Source: a bacterium
Lineage (GTDB): Bacteria > Chloroflexota > Dormibacteria > UBA8260 > Bog-877
NCBI GenBank assembly: GCA_021791345.1
Contig: JAJYWT010000165.1
Location: forward strand, 1-55,911
DNA: 55,911 nt
Direction of reading: 5' to 3'
Shown here: positions 8,461-18,300 of the stretch, one piece after another
Layout of the letters: every line of letters starts with the position of its first letter
Numbering within the stretch: position 1 is the first letter of the stretch
Notes under the pieces: generated by a model
Told to the model about the DNA's origin: nothing
What the model saw: only the letters and a program-made list of their open reading frames with translations
Databases searched by the model: none
Position numbers and translations under genes: made by a program

Positions 8461-9858
8461 CTATTCGACGGGGGGCTCACCCTCGGCATTCGTCTCTGAG
8501 ACCGCTGCCTCCGCATCCGGGTCAGTCTCAGCCACAGGCGCTTCCGGTGATTCGGCTACTTCCCCTGCCTCTGCCTCGGGCCCGGCGGTTGGCCCTGCCT
8601 CGACCGGAGCCTCGCGCGACTCCTCAGTCACCGCCGGGGAAACTTCCACCCCGGGCTCCTCGGCCGCCGTCCGGTCCTCGACCTCGTCAGGCTCGTAGTC
8701 GGCAGCCGCCGAGTAGGACGACTCTGCCTGGTCATCGTCGGCCGGCAGGTGGTCTGGGCGGGGCAGCAGCTGGCGGTAGGAGAGCGAGATGCGCCGCCGA
8801 CCGCGATCGGCCTGGAGGACCACGACCCGGATGTTGTCCCCCACCCTCAGCACGTCCTCGGTCCGCTCGACATGCTCCCAGGAGAGTTCACTGATGTGCA
8901 GCAGCCCCTCCACCCCATCGGCGATCTGCAGGAAGGCGCCGTACTTCTTGGTCTTGGTGACCTGCCCCTCGATGATGGTTCCCGGGGGGAAGCGGGCCTC
9001 GATGCTGTCCCAGGGATCCTCGCTCATCTGCCGCAACGACAGGGAAATCCGCGATAGCTCGGGGTCCAGCTTGATCACCTTGACGGTGACCTCGTCGCCG
9101 ACCGCCAGCATGTCCGACACGTTGCTGACACGGTCCCAACTCAGCTCGCTGATGTGGATCAGACCGTCGGCGCCGCCCAGGTTGATGAAGGCCCCATACG
9201 AGGTCAGGCCACTCACCCGGCCGGTGATGACATCGCCAACGGAGAGGCGCTCGAACAGCTCCTCGCGCTGGCGGGCACGGTCCTCGTCCTGAGCCGCCCG
9301 CTGGCTGACGATCAGCCGGTTGCGCTTGCGGTTGACCTCCAGGATCTTGACCATGATCCGCTCGCCCACCAAGTCCAAGAGGTTGCCGGAATGAGTCCGC
9401 GCCACCTGGGAGCTGGGCAGAAAGCCCCTGAGGCCCATGATGTTCACGATCAGGCCGCCCTTGTTCTGCTCCTTGACCTCGGCCTCGACCCCCTCGCCGG
9501 TGCTCTCCTTCTCCGCGGCCTTGGCCCAGATACCCTCCGCACGAGCGCGGCGGAGGCTGAGCACCACGTTCCCGTCCTCGTTCTCGGACTGCAGTACGTA
9601 GACCTTGATGCGGTCGCCGGGGTTGAGGATCACCGGCTCCTCCGCGCGTCCGGTCAACTCCCGGTTGGAGATGACACCCTCGGACTTGGCTCCGATGTCA
9701 ACCAGAACCTCGTCCGGGTCGACGCGCACGACCGTGCCGTCAACGATGTCGCCGTAGGTCAGGGTGCGGATCGAGTCCGCGCTGATGCGGAGGTACTCCT
9801 CCATGGAGCTGAACGTCGTCTGCTCCTCGATGGCGGTGTCGGTGGCGAGCTCGGCCAA
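8461..9858 (-). CDS. rpsA: 30S ribosomal protein S1 (four S1 domains, acidic tail)
   Basis: RNA-binding ribosomal protein that helps load mRNA on the 30S subunit. Four S1 OB-folds are visible, starting near TYGDIVDGTVVRV, GEGVEAEVKEQNKGGLIV, GDVITGRVSGLTSYGAFI and GTIIEGQVTKTKKYGAFL. Domains 3 and 4 are the most canonical, each ending HISELSW. After them comes an Ala/Glu/Pro-rich acidic tail of about 100 residues. The start is uncertain. TTG at 9858 has GGAGG 13 bases upstream, an ATT at 9867 is better spaced, and ATG at 9804 lacks a close Shine-Dalgarno. The frame is open to 10086, but a good promoter sits at 9924-9929, so the longer form is unlikely. Four-domain S1 is usual in Gram-positive-type bacteria. 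Confidence 0.9.
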   Translation of the reverse strand: MAELATDTAIEEQTTFSSMEEYLRISADSIRTLTYGDIVDGTVVRVDPDEVLVDIGAKSEGVISNRELTGRAEEPVILNPGDRIKVYVLQSENEDGNVVLSLRRARAEGIWAKAAEKESTGEGVEAEVKEQNKGGLIVNIMGLRGFLPSSQVARTHSGNLLDLVGERIMVKILEVNRKRNRLIVSQRAAQDEDRARQREELFERLSVGDVITGRVSGLTSYGAFINLGGADGLIHISELSWDRVSNVSDMLAVGDEVTVKVIKLDPELSRISLSLRQMSEDPWDSIEARFPPGTIIEGQVTKTKKYGAFLQIADGVEGLLHISELSWEHVERTEDVLRVGDNIRVVVLQADRGRRRISLSYRQLLPRPDHLPADDDQAESSYSAAADYEPDEVEDRTAAEEPGVEVSPAVTEESREAPVEAGPTAGPEAEAGEVAESPEAPVAETDPDAEAAVSETNAEGEPPVE

Positions 9859-9923
9859 CGGGCTAATGGATCCTCCGATCTTGGAAACGTGGCGCCGACA
9901 CAAGGCGCTCTGGTGCGGGCGAG

Positions 9924-9929
9924 AGTATA
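9924..9929 (-). promoter_or_regulatory. Extended -10 box for rpsA
   Basis: On the minus strand TGATATACT matches an extended -10 (TGnTATAAT type). No convincing -35 is present, which is acceptable for extended -10 promoters. The predicted start of transcription near 9917 gives a leader of about 60 bases to the TTG at 9858. Confidence 0.6.
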
Positions 9930-10084
9930 TCAGTGCGGGATGCGAGATCCCGCCGCACCTCTCGCTGCTGCTCCGCCAGCTTACCGCGGCAGCCTTGGTG
10001 CGTGCCCGGCCCTCCTGGTTGCTGCCAAACTGGACGTCAGCGGCCCGGCCGCACCCACCGTCTGGTCCCACAGGAGTCCACCCC

Positions 10085-10285
10085 ATGGCATCAAACCCGC
10101 CCCGCGACGTCTACGAGTACCGGGAGGTGGAGAGCCTCGAAGAGGTCAATCGGCTGTCCCAGGAGGAGGGATTCGACCTCCTGCAGGCACTGTCGACCCC
10201 GCAGGGCTTGCGCTACATCGTCCGCCGTCAGCAGCAGCCCTCCGAGGTGAGGCGGGCGGGCTTCTCCATTCCCCCGCGCGGGTGA
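10085..10285 (+). CDS. Small hypothetical protein, 66 residues
   Basis: Not recognised with certainty. ATG at 10085 is preceded by AGGAG eight bases upstream, the best support that it is real. The protein is soluble and charged: the start MASNPPRDVYEYREVESLEE is followed by an EGFDLLQAL stretch and a basic, glutamine-rich end. The YEYREV...EEVNRLSQEEGFDLL pattern faintly recalls short DUF4177-type proteins, but this is only a resemblance. It is divergent from rpsA and convergent with ftsH. No membrane segment or signal peptide is seen. Confidence 0.6.
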   Translation: MASNPPRDVYEYREVESLEEVNRLSQEEGFDLLQALSTPQGLRYIVRRQQQPSEVRRAGFSIPPRG

Positions 10286-10409
10286 CGCGGGATTCGGGTG
10301 AGCCGCCACCGGTGTGACGGTCTGACCAACAATGGCATCGACGGCAGCGGCGCCGTCACCCCCATGTGCAGTCGGACCGGCCACGGGCTGGAGCCGGCCC
10401 CGCTGCCCG

Positions 10410-12299
10410 CTACAGGCCGGCTGCCTGCGGGGTCCCCTCCTCCACCTGCTGGATCAGCTCGTCCATCTCGGCGCGGTCCATGGATTCCACCTCGATCAGG
10501 TGATCGGCCAACGCCTGCAGCGTTCCCCGCCGCAGCGTTAGCACCTTCTTGGCGGTGAGGTAGGCGTTGTCGACGAGGGAGTGCACCTCCTGGTCGATCT
10601 CCCCGGCCACCTCCTCGGAGTAGTTGCGCTGCTCCCCGAGATCCCGGCCCAGGAACACCAGCTCCTCCTTGGTCCCGAACGCCAAGGGACCCAGCTTCTC
10701 GCTCATCCCCCACTCCGTCACCATGCGCCGCGCCAACTTGGTCGCCTTGCCGATGTCATCAGAGGCGCCGGTGGTGATGTTGGCGTCCCCGAGGAGGATC
10801 TCCTCCGCCACCCGGCCCCCGAGAATTCCCGCCAGCTGGTCGGTCAACTCCGACTTGCTGACCAGGACCTTGTCGTGCTCCGGCAACTGCATGGTCCAGC
10901 CCAGGGCCATCCCGCGGCTGACGATGCTGATCTTGTAGGGGGGGTCGCAGTGCGGCAGGCTGCGCATGACCAGCGCGTGCCCCATCTCGTGGTAGGCGAT
11001 CACCAGCTTCTCCTCGTCGGAGATCCGGCGGGACTTTCGCTCCGGCCCCGCGATCACCCGGGCGATCGCCTCCTCCAGCTCCTTCATCCCGATGACCTTG
11101 CGGTTCTGCCGGGCGGAGAGGATGGCCGCCTCGTTGATCAGGTTGGCCAGGTCGGCCCCGCTGAAGCCCACCGTCTGCTTGGCCAGGGTGTTGAGGTCAA
11201 CCTCGGTGTCGAGCGGCTTGTTGCGGGCGTGCACCTTCAGGATCGCCTCCCGACCGCGGATGTCCGGGCGGTCCAGGGTCACATGGCGGTCGAAGCGGCC
11301 CGGGCGCAGCAGCGCCGGGTCCAGCACGTCGGGGCGGTTGGTGGCCGCGATGACGATCACGTGGGTGTTGGTTTCGAAGCCGTCCATCTCCACCAGGAGC
11401 TGGTTCAGGGTCTGTTCACGCTCGTCATGACCACCGCCAAGGCCGGCCCCGCGCTGGCGGCCCACGGCATCGATCTCATCGACGAAGACGATGCAGGGGC
11501 TGTTCTTCTTGGCCTGGTCGAACAGATCGCGCACCCGCGACGCCCCCACCCCGACGAACATCTCGACGAACTCCGAACCCGAGATGCTGAAGAACGGCAC
11601 CCCGGCCTCCCCGGCCACCGCCTTGCTGAGCAGGGTCTTGCCCGCCCCCGGAGGGCCGACCATGAGAACGCCCTTGGGGATGCGCGCCCCCAGGGAGGTG
11701 AAGCGGTCTGGGTACTTGAGGAACTCCACGATCTCGCCGAGCTCCTGCTTGGCCTCGTCCACCCCGGCGACGTCGCCGAAGGTGACCTGGGGCTTGTCGC
11801 CGGCAACCATCCGGGCGCGGCTGCGTCCGAACGACATCGCCTGGCTGTTGCCGCTCTGGCTCTGCCTGAGCATGAACCACAGGAAGCCCAGGATCACCAA
11901 GACCAGCACGATCTGGGGCAAGAAGTCGATCAGGAACACGTTGTTGTTGGCATTCTGTTCGGTCCAATTGGTGAAGCCGTACTTGGCGAAGAAGGTCTCG
12001 GTGCCGGTCCCATCCAGGACTGTCTGGTACTCCTTGCCGGTGGTGGTCCACCAATCCACCGGAGAGCTCTGGTTCTGCACCTCCGCCCGGTGGTGCGGGT
12101 CAGAGCTGATTATGACCGCCCCCGCGGGAACTGGCTTACCCTCCTGCTGGAGCTGGTAGTTCTGCAGCGCCTGCTGGAGGGTTCCGGTCGGAGCGGTGGG
12201 GATGGTTGGTCCGGGCGCCATATGCCAGGCGATCAGGGCGATCGCAAGGATGGCGGCAAAGATCACCACATAGGCCACCGCGCGGCGTTGTCCGGGCAT
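10410..12299 (-). CDS. ftsH: ATP-dependent zinc metalloprotease FtsH
   Basis: Membrane-anchored AAA+ protease for quality control of membrane and regulatory proteins; 629 residues. Transmembrane helices lie at about 8-27 and 127-145, flanking an extracytoplasmic domain. Walker A is GPPGAGKT at 215-222, Walker [11 protein letters not shown], and the second region of homology reads [20 protein letters not shown]. The zinc site is HEMGH at 437-441, with the usual alanine of HEAGH replaced by methionine but both His and the Glu kept. The third ligand is an Asp in [20 protein letters not shown] at 12299 has no Shine-Dalgarno; a TAGAAT box sits seven bases upstream, suggesting a leaderless message. 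Confidence 0.97.
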   Translation of the reverse strand: MPGQRRAVAYVVIFAAILAIALIAWHMAPGPTIPTAPTGTLQQALQNYQLQQEGKPVPAGAVIISSDPHHRAEVQNQSSPVDWWTTTGKEYQTVLDGTGTETFFAKYGFTNWTEQNANNNVFLIDFLPQIVLVLVILGFLWFMLRQSQSGNSQAMSFGRSRARMVAGDKPQVTFGDVAGVDEAKQELGEIVEFLKYPDRFTSLGARIPKGVLMVGPPGAGKTLLSKAVAGEAGVPFFSISGSEFVEMFVGVGASRVRDLFDQAKKNSPCIVFVDEIDAVGRQRGAGLGGGHDEREQTLNQLLVEMDGFETNTHVIVIAATNRPDVLDPALLRPGRFDRHVTLDRPDIRGREAILKVHARNKPLDTEVDLNTLAKQTVGFSGADLANLINEAAILSARQNRKVIGMKELEEAIARVIAGPERKSRRISDEEKLVIAYHEMGHALVMRSLPHCDPPYKISIVSRGMALGWTMQLPEHDKVLVSKSELTDQLAGILGGRVAEEILLGDANITTGASDDIGKATKLARRMVTEWGMSEKLGPLAFGTKEELVFLGRDLGEQRNYSEEVAGEIDQEVHSLVDNAYLTAKKVLTLRRGTLQALADHLIEVESMDRAEMDELIQQVEEGTPQAAGL

Positions 12300-12306
12300 C
12301 GCTCAG

Positions 12307-12312
12307 ATTCTA
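12307..12312 (-). promoter_or_regulatory. TAGAAT -10 box, leaderless arrangement for ftsH
   Basis: TAGAAT on the minus strand is followed by exactly seven bases (CTGAGCG) and the ftsH ATG, so transcription should begin at or next to the start codon. No Shine-Dalgarno lies between them. Confidence 0.6.
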
Positions 12313-12417
12313 TCCGCCCCGGCCTCGGGGCTCCCCAACGAGATCGCGGCTGGGAGGGTGGTGGTGGCCTTCGCCGCATCCTGAGCGGCCACACCAAAGA
12401 CCGGGGCACGCTCACCT

Positions 12418-12446
12418 TTGACGACCGCGGCGGCTTCGGTTACAAT
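12418..12446 (+). promoter_or_regulatory. Sigma-70-type promoter of the initiator tRNA
   Basis: TTGACG (12418-12423), a 17-base spacer and TACAAT (12441-12446) form a near-consensus promoter. Only five bases separate the -10 from the first tRNA nucleotide, so the predicted start point coincides with the mature 5' end or lies within a base or two of it. Confidence 0.8.
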
Positions 12447-12451
12447 CCCTG

Positions 12452-12523
12452 AGCGGCGTGGAGCAGTGGCAGCTCGTCGGGCTCATAACCCGAAGGTCCC
12501 AAGTTCGAATCTTGGCGCCGCAA
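12452..12523 (+). tRNA. Initiator tRNA-fMet (CAU)
   Basis: A 72-base cloverleaf. Acceptor strands are 12452-12458 and 12516-12522, the D-stem is GAGC/GCTC, the anticodon loop CTCATAA has CAT at 12484-12486, and the T-stem is CCAAG/CTTGG. Initiator hallmarks are present: the first acceptor pair is mismatched (A1 against A72, where E. coli has C1-A72), and the anticodon stem ends in three consecutive G-C pairs (GGG/CCC). The discriminator is A at 12523. CCA is not encoded (CGC follows), so CCA-adding enzyme is needed. Confidence 0.95.
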
Positions 12524-12552
12524 CGCTCCCCGACTGAGCGCCGCGGGCATCA

Positions 12553-12625
12553 GGCGGTATAGCTCAGGGGTTAGAGCGCTCGGCTCATAACCGAGTTGTC
12601 CCTGGTTCGAATCCAGGTACCGCCA
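12553..12625 (+). tRNA. tRNA with CAU anticodon (elongator Met or Ile2)
   Basis: A 73-base cloverleaf: acceptor GGCGGTA/TACCGCC fully paired, D-stem GCTC/GAGC, anticodon stem CTCGG/CCGAG around the CAU loop, T-stem CCTGG/CCAGG, discriminator A. The paired 1-72 position excludes an initiator. A CAU tRNA of this kind can be elongator methionine or the lysidine-modified isoleucine tRNA that reads AUA, and sequence alone does not settle which. CCA is not encoded. It lies 29 bases after the initiator tRNA and is probably transcribed with it. The 222 bases that follow, up to the lipoprotein stop, show no gene. Confidence 0.93.
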
Positions 12626-12847
12626 CCGCGTCCTACGCCTCAGGTGCGCTCTGAGTGGCCGCTGGCTGGTTCCGTGGCAGCCCCCACCCGGCGCCCTTGC
12701 CGGGAGACCAGGGGCTGGCACCGCGCCCCGGTCTGCCTGGAGCATCCGCTCGGCCGGGTCGTGGTCGCCGCGACCTGGGTGGCGAGTGCTCCGCTGGGAT
12801 GATCCGGGGACATGGAGACGAGAGTCATAACCAGCCGGGTGGCGGGG

Positions 12848-14041
12848 TCAGAAGCGACGGGAAGTCCAGGTCAGGCCGGCGTCGGTCGTGGTCCACAGGG
12901 TGTCCGGCGGCCCAATCCAGCGTCCCACCGTCGGGCTTTCGAAGCCTAGGAAGGTCGAGGTCGGGGTCGAGGGCGAAGGCTGCGTCCTCAGCCGCACCAC
13001 CACCACCCAGTGGTGGCCACCGTCGGTGGATTGGACCAGCTCCGTCCCGGGCACCGCGACCAGCAGCAGGTGCGAGCTGGCGGCAGCTATCTCGGTGTAC
13101 ATGCCTGACCGCGGCTTCGGTAGGAACTCAATTCCCCCGAAGCTCCTGCCCGCATCGGTGGAGACCGCCACCCCCGCCCGGGATCCGGCCGCATCCTCAC
13201 AGAGCGCGATCAGCACCCCCCCGGGGGCGGCTGCCAGGGCACGTGTCCCGTAGCCCGGGTGGTCAGCCGCGCAGGGGTCCGGAAGCGCCGTCCAGGAGGT
13301 TCCCGCGTCCGAGGAGACCACCAGCTGCGCTGCCTGGCCCCCGGCCGCACCGCCGGCGAGGTTGCCCAGGAAGGCGGCGTAGATGTCCCGGGGCCCCTGC
13401 CGCAACAGGTCCACCTGCCCATGGTTGAAACCTCGGGGAGGCGTGTACAGCGTCTGCCAGGTGGTCTGACCCAAAGGCGCCTCGTCAATCGACCAGTCGC
13501 AGGGTCCGGGACATCCAGAGCGGGAGAAGCTCACCCTGACCGCCGTCCCGTAGGCGACCTTGATGGCGCTGGCCTCGCGTCCGGGCTGGACATGCCACGA
13601 CAGCCCGCCGTTCGTGGTCATGGAGAAGGGTCCACCGTCGGACGCGTAGGCATAGCCGATGTCGGGGGTCGCAAAGCGGAGCTGGCTCACCTGGGGGACT
13701 CCGGCCGGGCATCCCACCGGCGCCGCCTCCAGCAAGCAGTCATGCAGATCGGCCACGGTCGTCCAGCTCCGGCCTCCGTCGGTGGTCTCCAGAACTGTGG
13801 CACAGCGCTGTCCGGCACAGCCGGCCGCGGTCCCCAGGGCCCATCCCTGCTCGGTGCTGATCCAGGTGAGGTCCACCGCCTGGAAGCCGCTGACGGTGCC
13901 GCCCGGGTAAGGGGGGGCGTTTGAATGTCCGGCTGCGGCGGAGGTCGAACTCGATCCCGCATGACCGGCAGCGGCTCCGCAGCTGCTGACCAGCAGCGCT
14001 ACCAGGATGGCGAGGGGCCCGATGGCCTTGGAAGGTCGCAC
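12848..14041 (-). CDS. Secreted lipoprotein with BNR/Asp-box repeats (Ycf48-like propeller)
   Basis: 397 residues from a GTG at 14041. The N-terminus is a lipoprotein signal: basic start, hydrophobic run, then the lipobox LVSSC with Cys at about residue 21, followed by a Ser/Ala/Gly linker. The body contains at least six Asp-box turns, including TTDGGRSWTT, TTNGGLSWHV, SSDAGTSWTA, STDAGRSFGG, STDGGHHWVV and TTDAGLTWTS. These mark the blades of a sialidase-like or Ycf48-like beta-propeller. Several cysteines suggest disulphides outside the cell. Sialidase catalytic residues are not evident, so a structural or binding role is more likely than glycosidase activity. A TAACGT box (14052-14057) lies ten bases before the GTG. 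Confidence 0.82.
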   Translation of the reverse strand: MRPSKAIGPLAILVALLVSSCGAAAGHAGSSSTSAAAGHSNAPPYPGGTVSGFQAVDLTWISTEQGWALGTAAGCAGQRCATVLETTDGGRSWTTVADLHDCLLEAAPVGCPAGVPQVSQLRFATPDIGYAYASDGGPFSMTTNGGLSWHVQPGREASAIKVAYGTAVRVSFSRSGCPGPCDWSIDEAPLGQTTWQTLYTPPRGFNHGQVDLLRQGPRDIYAAFLGNLAGGAAGGQAAQLVVSSDAGTSWTALPDPCAADHPGYGTRALAAAPGGVLIALCEDAAGSRAGVAVSTDAGRSFGGIEFLPKPRSGMYTEIAAASSHLLLVAVPGTELVQSTDGGHHWVVVVRLRTQPSPSTPTSTFLGFESPTVGRWIGPPDTLWTTTDAGLTWTSRRF

Positions 14042-14098
14042 GCAGGGGTGAACGTTACAACGCAGGCCAGGGCTACGTGGGCGACCGCGCCCGTGACG

Positions 14099-14422
14099 TC
14101 AGCCGAGCTCCGCCACCCCCTGGGAGATCTGGTTCACCGCGCTGCCGAGCTGCGCCGCGGCCTGCTCCACAGGCCCAGGGCCCGCAGCCTGCGCCGGCGT
14201 CTCGATCACGTAGGTCTGCTCGCCCTGTGCCCCCAGTCCGTCGGCGCGGGCAAGCTCGGCCTGCCAGGCGGGAGTCCCCGCGTAGGCGACCTCGCGACGC
14301 TGCGCCTGCACCTGTCCGGCCAGCGAGCTGGTCTGAGCCCCCAGCTGGGTCAGCTGCGCCCGCAGTGCCTGATCGCTGCGATAGCTGGAATATGCGGCCA
14401 CCGCGATCCAGCACGCCAGCAA
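14099..14422 (-). CDS. FtsB/DivIC-like septum formation initiator; N-terminus unclear
   Basis: Small bitopic division protein: one membrane helix (ACWIAVAAYSSY and the sequence before it), a coiled coil (LRAQLTQLGAQTSSLAGQVQ), then the FtsB/DivIC signature, a charged ARADGLGAQGEQTYVIETP. The first ATG/GTG/TTG in frame is TTG at 14422, which would fall inside the membrane helix. The same frame upstream still looks coding (RIRWILFRR, then HNPEPWHLLVLGAALL) but has no canonical start back to the promoter at 14611-14616. An ATG at 14589 in another frame would join it after a one-base shift. A frameshift or a non-canonical start is therefore likely, and the true gene probably begins near 14589. 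Confidence 0.7.
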   Translation of the reverse strand: MLACWIAVAAYSSYRSDQALRAQLTQLGAQTSSLAGQVQAQRREVAYAGTPAWQAELARADGLGAQGEQTYVIETPAQAAGPGPVEQAAAQLGSAVNQISQGVAELG

Positions 14423-14610
14423 CGCCGCGCCCAGGACCAGCAGATGCCACGGCTCCGGGTTATGCGCTCGCCGAAACAGAATCCAACGGATCCGGAGTTC
14501 CCGGAGGGCGCTCCAGTCGTCAAGGTCGCTGGTGGCGGGAATCTGCTTGGACGTGGGGTGAGAGCTGGATCGGGACTGCGACCGGCCATCGGGGCCAGTG
14601 ATTTCGGTGC

Positions 14611-14616
14611 AGTATA
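14611..14616 (-). promoter_or_regulatory. TATACT -10 box upstream of the FtsB-like gene
   Basis: A TATACT hexamer on the minus strand between mazG and the FtsB-like gene. The predicted start of transcription near 14604 lies about 15 bases before the ATG at 14589, supporting a protein N-terminus there. Confidence 0.45.
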
Positions 14617-14655
14617 TCCCGCTCGAGCACCCCCGTGGGGATTGCGCCCGAACCG

Positions 14656-15363
14656 CTACCGCGCGCCGCCTGGCTCCAGTCGTTCCCGGCTACGGTATTC
14701 GGAGCTCCATTTGCGCGTGGCCCGGCGCAGGGCACCTTCCGAGTCGACTCCCCGCTCGCTGGCAAGCTCCACCACGAGGAAGAGGAGCTGCCCCACCAGG
14801 CGCTCGGCGCCCTGGGCATCGGCGGCGTCCAGCTCGCGCAGGAGCTTCGCCGCCTGATCGAGGAGGTCGGCGTCCTGCCCCCGGGGAACCCGGCCCCGCG
14901 CCGCCCGGCGCTGCACCGAGGCGGCCAAAGCCAGCGCCGGCAGCGCCTTCGGGATGCCGTCGAGCGCCGACATCCGCTCCGGCTTCTCGCTGCGCTTGGC
15001 CGAGTCCCAGTTGGCCAGCAGCTGCTCGTGGCTGTCGGCTTTGGCGTCGCCGAAGACATGGGGGTGCCGGGCGACCATCTTCCTGGTGGCGCCGGCGGCC
15101 ACATCCTCGATCCCGAACGCGCCGCGATCTTCGGCTATCGCGGTGTGCATGGCCACCTCCACCAGCAGGTCACCCAGCTCCTCGGCGATCTCTGCGTCCT
15201 CTCCGCACTCCACCGCCTCGATCAGCTCGTACGTCTCCTCCAGCAGGTAGGGCAGAAGGCTGCGGTGGGTCTGCTGCCGATCCCACGGACAGCCTGTGGG
15301 GGCGCGCAGCTGCGCCATCACCCGGAACAGCTCGGCGACCTCGTCCGCCCCCCGTGCGCTCAC
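14656..15363 (-). CDS. mazG: Nucleoside triphosphate pyrophosphohydrolase MazG
   Basis: House-cleaning enzyme that hydrolyses NTPs and dNTPs, including damaged ones, to monophosphates; 235 residues. The N-terminal MazG domain carries CPWDRQQTHRSLLPYLLEE, the metal-binding EETYELIEAV and EELGDLLVEV helices, and KMVARHPHVFGD, all family hallmarks. The C-terminal half is a more diverged second MazG helix bundle. The start is GTG at 15363, overlapping the mfd stop as GTGA, so translation is coupled. Being downstream of mfd puts nucleotide-pool cleaning and transcription-coupled repair in one operon, an arrangement also found in Gram-positive bacteria. Confidence 0.94.
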   Translation of the reverse strand: MSARGADEVAELFRVMAQLRAPTGCPWDRQQTHRSLLPYLLEETYELIEAVECGEDAEIAEELGDLLVEVAMHTAIAEDRGAFGIEDVAAGATRKMVARHPHVFGDAKADSHEQLLANWDSAKRSEKPERMSALDGIPKALPALALAASVQRRAARGRVPRGQDADLLDQAAKLLRELDAADAQGAERLVGQLLFLVVELASERGVDSEGALRRATRKWSSEYRSRERLEPGGAR

Positions 15364-18300
15364 GCCACCTCCACCGGCGCGCGGGTGGAGGCGTGGCGCG
15401 CCACTCCGAGTCGGCGCAGCAGCCCGACCAGCAGATCCGGCCAGCTGGAGCCCGCGGCCCGGGTGTCGAACCGCAACCGGTTCGCGCCCGCCGAAACCAC
15501 CTTGGGCAACCCTGCCGCCAGCTCGGACAGCGGCAGACCGTGCCCGGGCTCGAAGCGAACCGTGAGGAGGTGTCCGTCACTCTCGACCGCCACCGCGCCG
15601 GCCTCAGCCGCCAGCAGCCTGACCCTAAGGCCGATCAGGAGATTCTCCACCTCGGGAGGCCGGGGCCCGAAGCGCTGACGGAGATTGCGCGCGGTCTCAT
15701 CCAGCTCCGCCTCACTCGTCGCCGCCGCCAACTGCTGGTAGACCCGCAGACGGAGCCGCTCGTCCGGGATGTAACCAGTGGGGAGCAGACTTCGCAGCGG
15801 CAGGGAGATGGCGACCTGGGCGGGCGACTCCACCAGCTGCTGCCCCTGCACCTCGAGCACGGCCTGGCGCAGCAGATGGTTGTACATCTCCATACCCACA
15901 GCGGCGATGTCGCCGTGCTGAGCCTCGCCCAGAACGTTGCCCGCGCCCCGAATCTCGAGGTCCTTGAGCGCCAGCGCGAAGCCGGAGCCCAGGTCCTGAA
16001 GGTCCGCCACCACATCCAGGCGCTTGTCCGCCTGCTCGGTCAGGGACCGGCTCGGGTCGTACAGGAAGTAGGCGTAGGCTCGCTGGCCGGACCGTCCGAC
16101 CCGGCCGCGCAGCTGGTAGAGCTGGGCCAGGCCGAGGCGGGAAGCGTCGTCGACGATCAGGGTGTTGGCGTTGGGGATGTCGAGCCCGTTCTCGATGATG
16201 GTGGTGCAGCAGAGCACATCGACCTCGCCGTTGGCGAACTCCACCATCACCCTGGCCAGCTCCCGCTCGTCCATCTGCCCATGGGCCATGGCCAGCCTCG
16301 CCTCCGGGACTAACCGGCGCAGCAGGTCCATTTCCTTCAGCATGCTGTGGACCCGGTTGTGGACGTAGTACACCTGGCCCCGGCGGGACAGCTCCCGGCG
16401 GATGACATCCTGGATCAGCGAGTCCTCCTTGGCGGTCACATAGGTACGGATCGGCAGGCGGCCCTCAGGCGGGGTCCGGATGACGGAGAGATCGCGGATG
16501 CCGGCCAGCGCCATGTGCAGGGTTCTGGGGATCGGGGTGGCCGAGAGCGAGAGGATGTCCACCGAGGTGCGCAGCTGCTTGAGGCGCTCCTTCTGGCGTA
16601 CCCCGAACCGCTGCTCCTCATCGAGGACCACCAGTCCGAGGCGCTTGAATTTGACGTCCCGCTGCAGCAGCCGGTGGGTGCCGATCACGATGTCCACCGT
16701 ACCGGCCGCCAGCTCCGCCATCACCGCCTTGGCCTCGTCGGGGCTGCGCAGCCGCGACAGCTGCTCGACCCTGACCGGGAACGCCCGCAACCGGTCCTGG
16801 AAGGTGAGAAAGTGCTGCTGGGCCAGGACCGTCGTGGGCACCAGCACGGCCACCTGCAACCCACCCTCGACCGCCTTGAAGGCGGCCCGCAGCGCGATCT
16901 CGGTCTTGCCGAAGCCCACGTCCCCGCACAGCAGCCGATCCATGGGCCGGTCTGACTCCATGTCCCGCTTGATGTCATCCAGGACCATCAGCTGATCCCT
17001 GGTCTCCTGGTACGGGAAGGAGGCTTCCAGCTCCTGCTGCCAGTGCGAGTCGCCGGGGAACGCGTGGCCCAGAGCCTGCTGGCGCTGGGCATAGAGCCGC
17101 ACCAGGTCCTCGGCGATCTCGTCGATCCGCCGCCGCACCGACCTCCGGGTGCGTTCCCAGTCGCCCGACCCCAGTTTCGAGAGCGCCGGCTGGGAGTCGG
17201 CTCCCCCCACGTAGCGCTCCACGCGATCGAGGTGCTCGGCGGGCACGTACAGCTTGCTGCCCTCCGCGTACTCAAGCTGCATGTACTCGCGCTCGCCCTC
17301 GCCATCGCTCACCCGGCGCATCCCGACGAAGCGGCCCAGACCGTGGTCCCGGTGGACCACCACATCCCCAGGCTCCAGCTTCAGACGAAATGCTGAGAGG
17401 TCGCTGGGTCCCCCCGAGGCATGCCGCAGCCGTCCGGAGGAACTGGATTCGGCGCGGTGAGTCGAGCGCAGCAGCGCCGAGATCCGCCGCTTCTGCGCAC
17501 CGAACAGGTCCGCGTCGGCCAGGACCGTGACCCCCGCGGCGTCCAAGGCCATCCCGGTGCGCAGGTCGCCTGGGCCTATCAACAGTGCCCCGGAGGGGAT
17601 CGGGGTGTCGCCGGCGGAGAACCGCTCGGCTGAGATCGGGACCACCCCCCGTTCGTCGGCCAGCTCGCCAAGGCGCTGCTCCTGCAGGCTGAGGGCCACC
17701 ACCGAAGCGCCGGAGCCGAGGCGCTCTCTGGCCCACCGAGTGAACTCATCCATGTCACCAGCGAAGGTCGGCGCCGCCGAGATCCCGACATCGTCCAGCA
17801 ACCAGCCGTCGCCCACCTCCCGGCGCAGATCCAGCCATGCTGAGGACTCCAGCCGCCTCCGGAGGTCCTGGAGCGGGACCACGCCGGACGGGATCTCCCG
17901 AGGCAGCTCGCCCCGATCCACCTCGGCCACGCGGATCTGCTCCACCTCTTCGACCCACCCCTCGGCCTGGCGCTTAAGGCGAGCCCAGTCCTCGGTCAGG
18001 AAGATGGTCTCCGGCGGGAGATGGGCGAACAGCGTCTCGGCCCGCTCGACCAGCAGTGGTCCGAGCGCATCCACTGGGTCGGGCAGGCCACCGGAGGCGA
18101 TGAGATCGAGATCCGCCTCCCACCGTTCGCGCACGTCCTGGCGGAGCGCCTCCAGCCGCCAGCCTCGGATGGTGCCGGCCGCGAACTCGAGCGACTGTAG
18201 ATCAAGGGCGAATTCGCGCGCAGGCATCAGCGCCACCCGATCCAACTTCGCCCGCGACCCCTGGGTCTCGGGATCGAGGCGCCACAGGCCGGCGATCTTC

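Noticed and set aside
10581..12452. A 623-codon plus-strand open frame opposite ftsH
   Set aside because: His/Leu/Val/Asp-biased antisense of FtsH; no start signal and no domain.
12440..12745. A 101-codon minus-strand frame with two DSNxGxxGYEP-like segments
   Set aside because: It is the reverse complement of the two CAU tRNAs; this peptide pattern is a classic artefact of translating tRNA genes.
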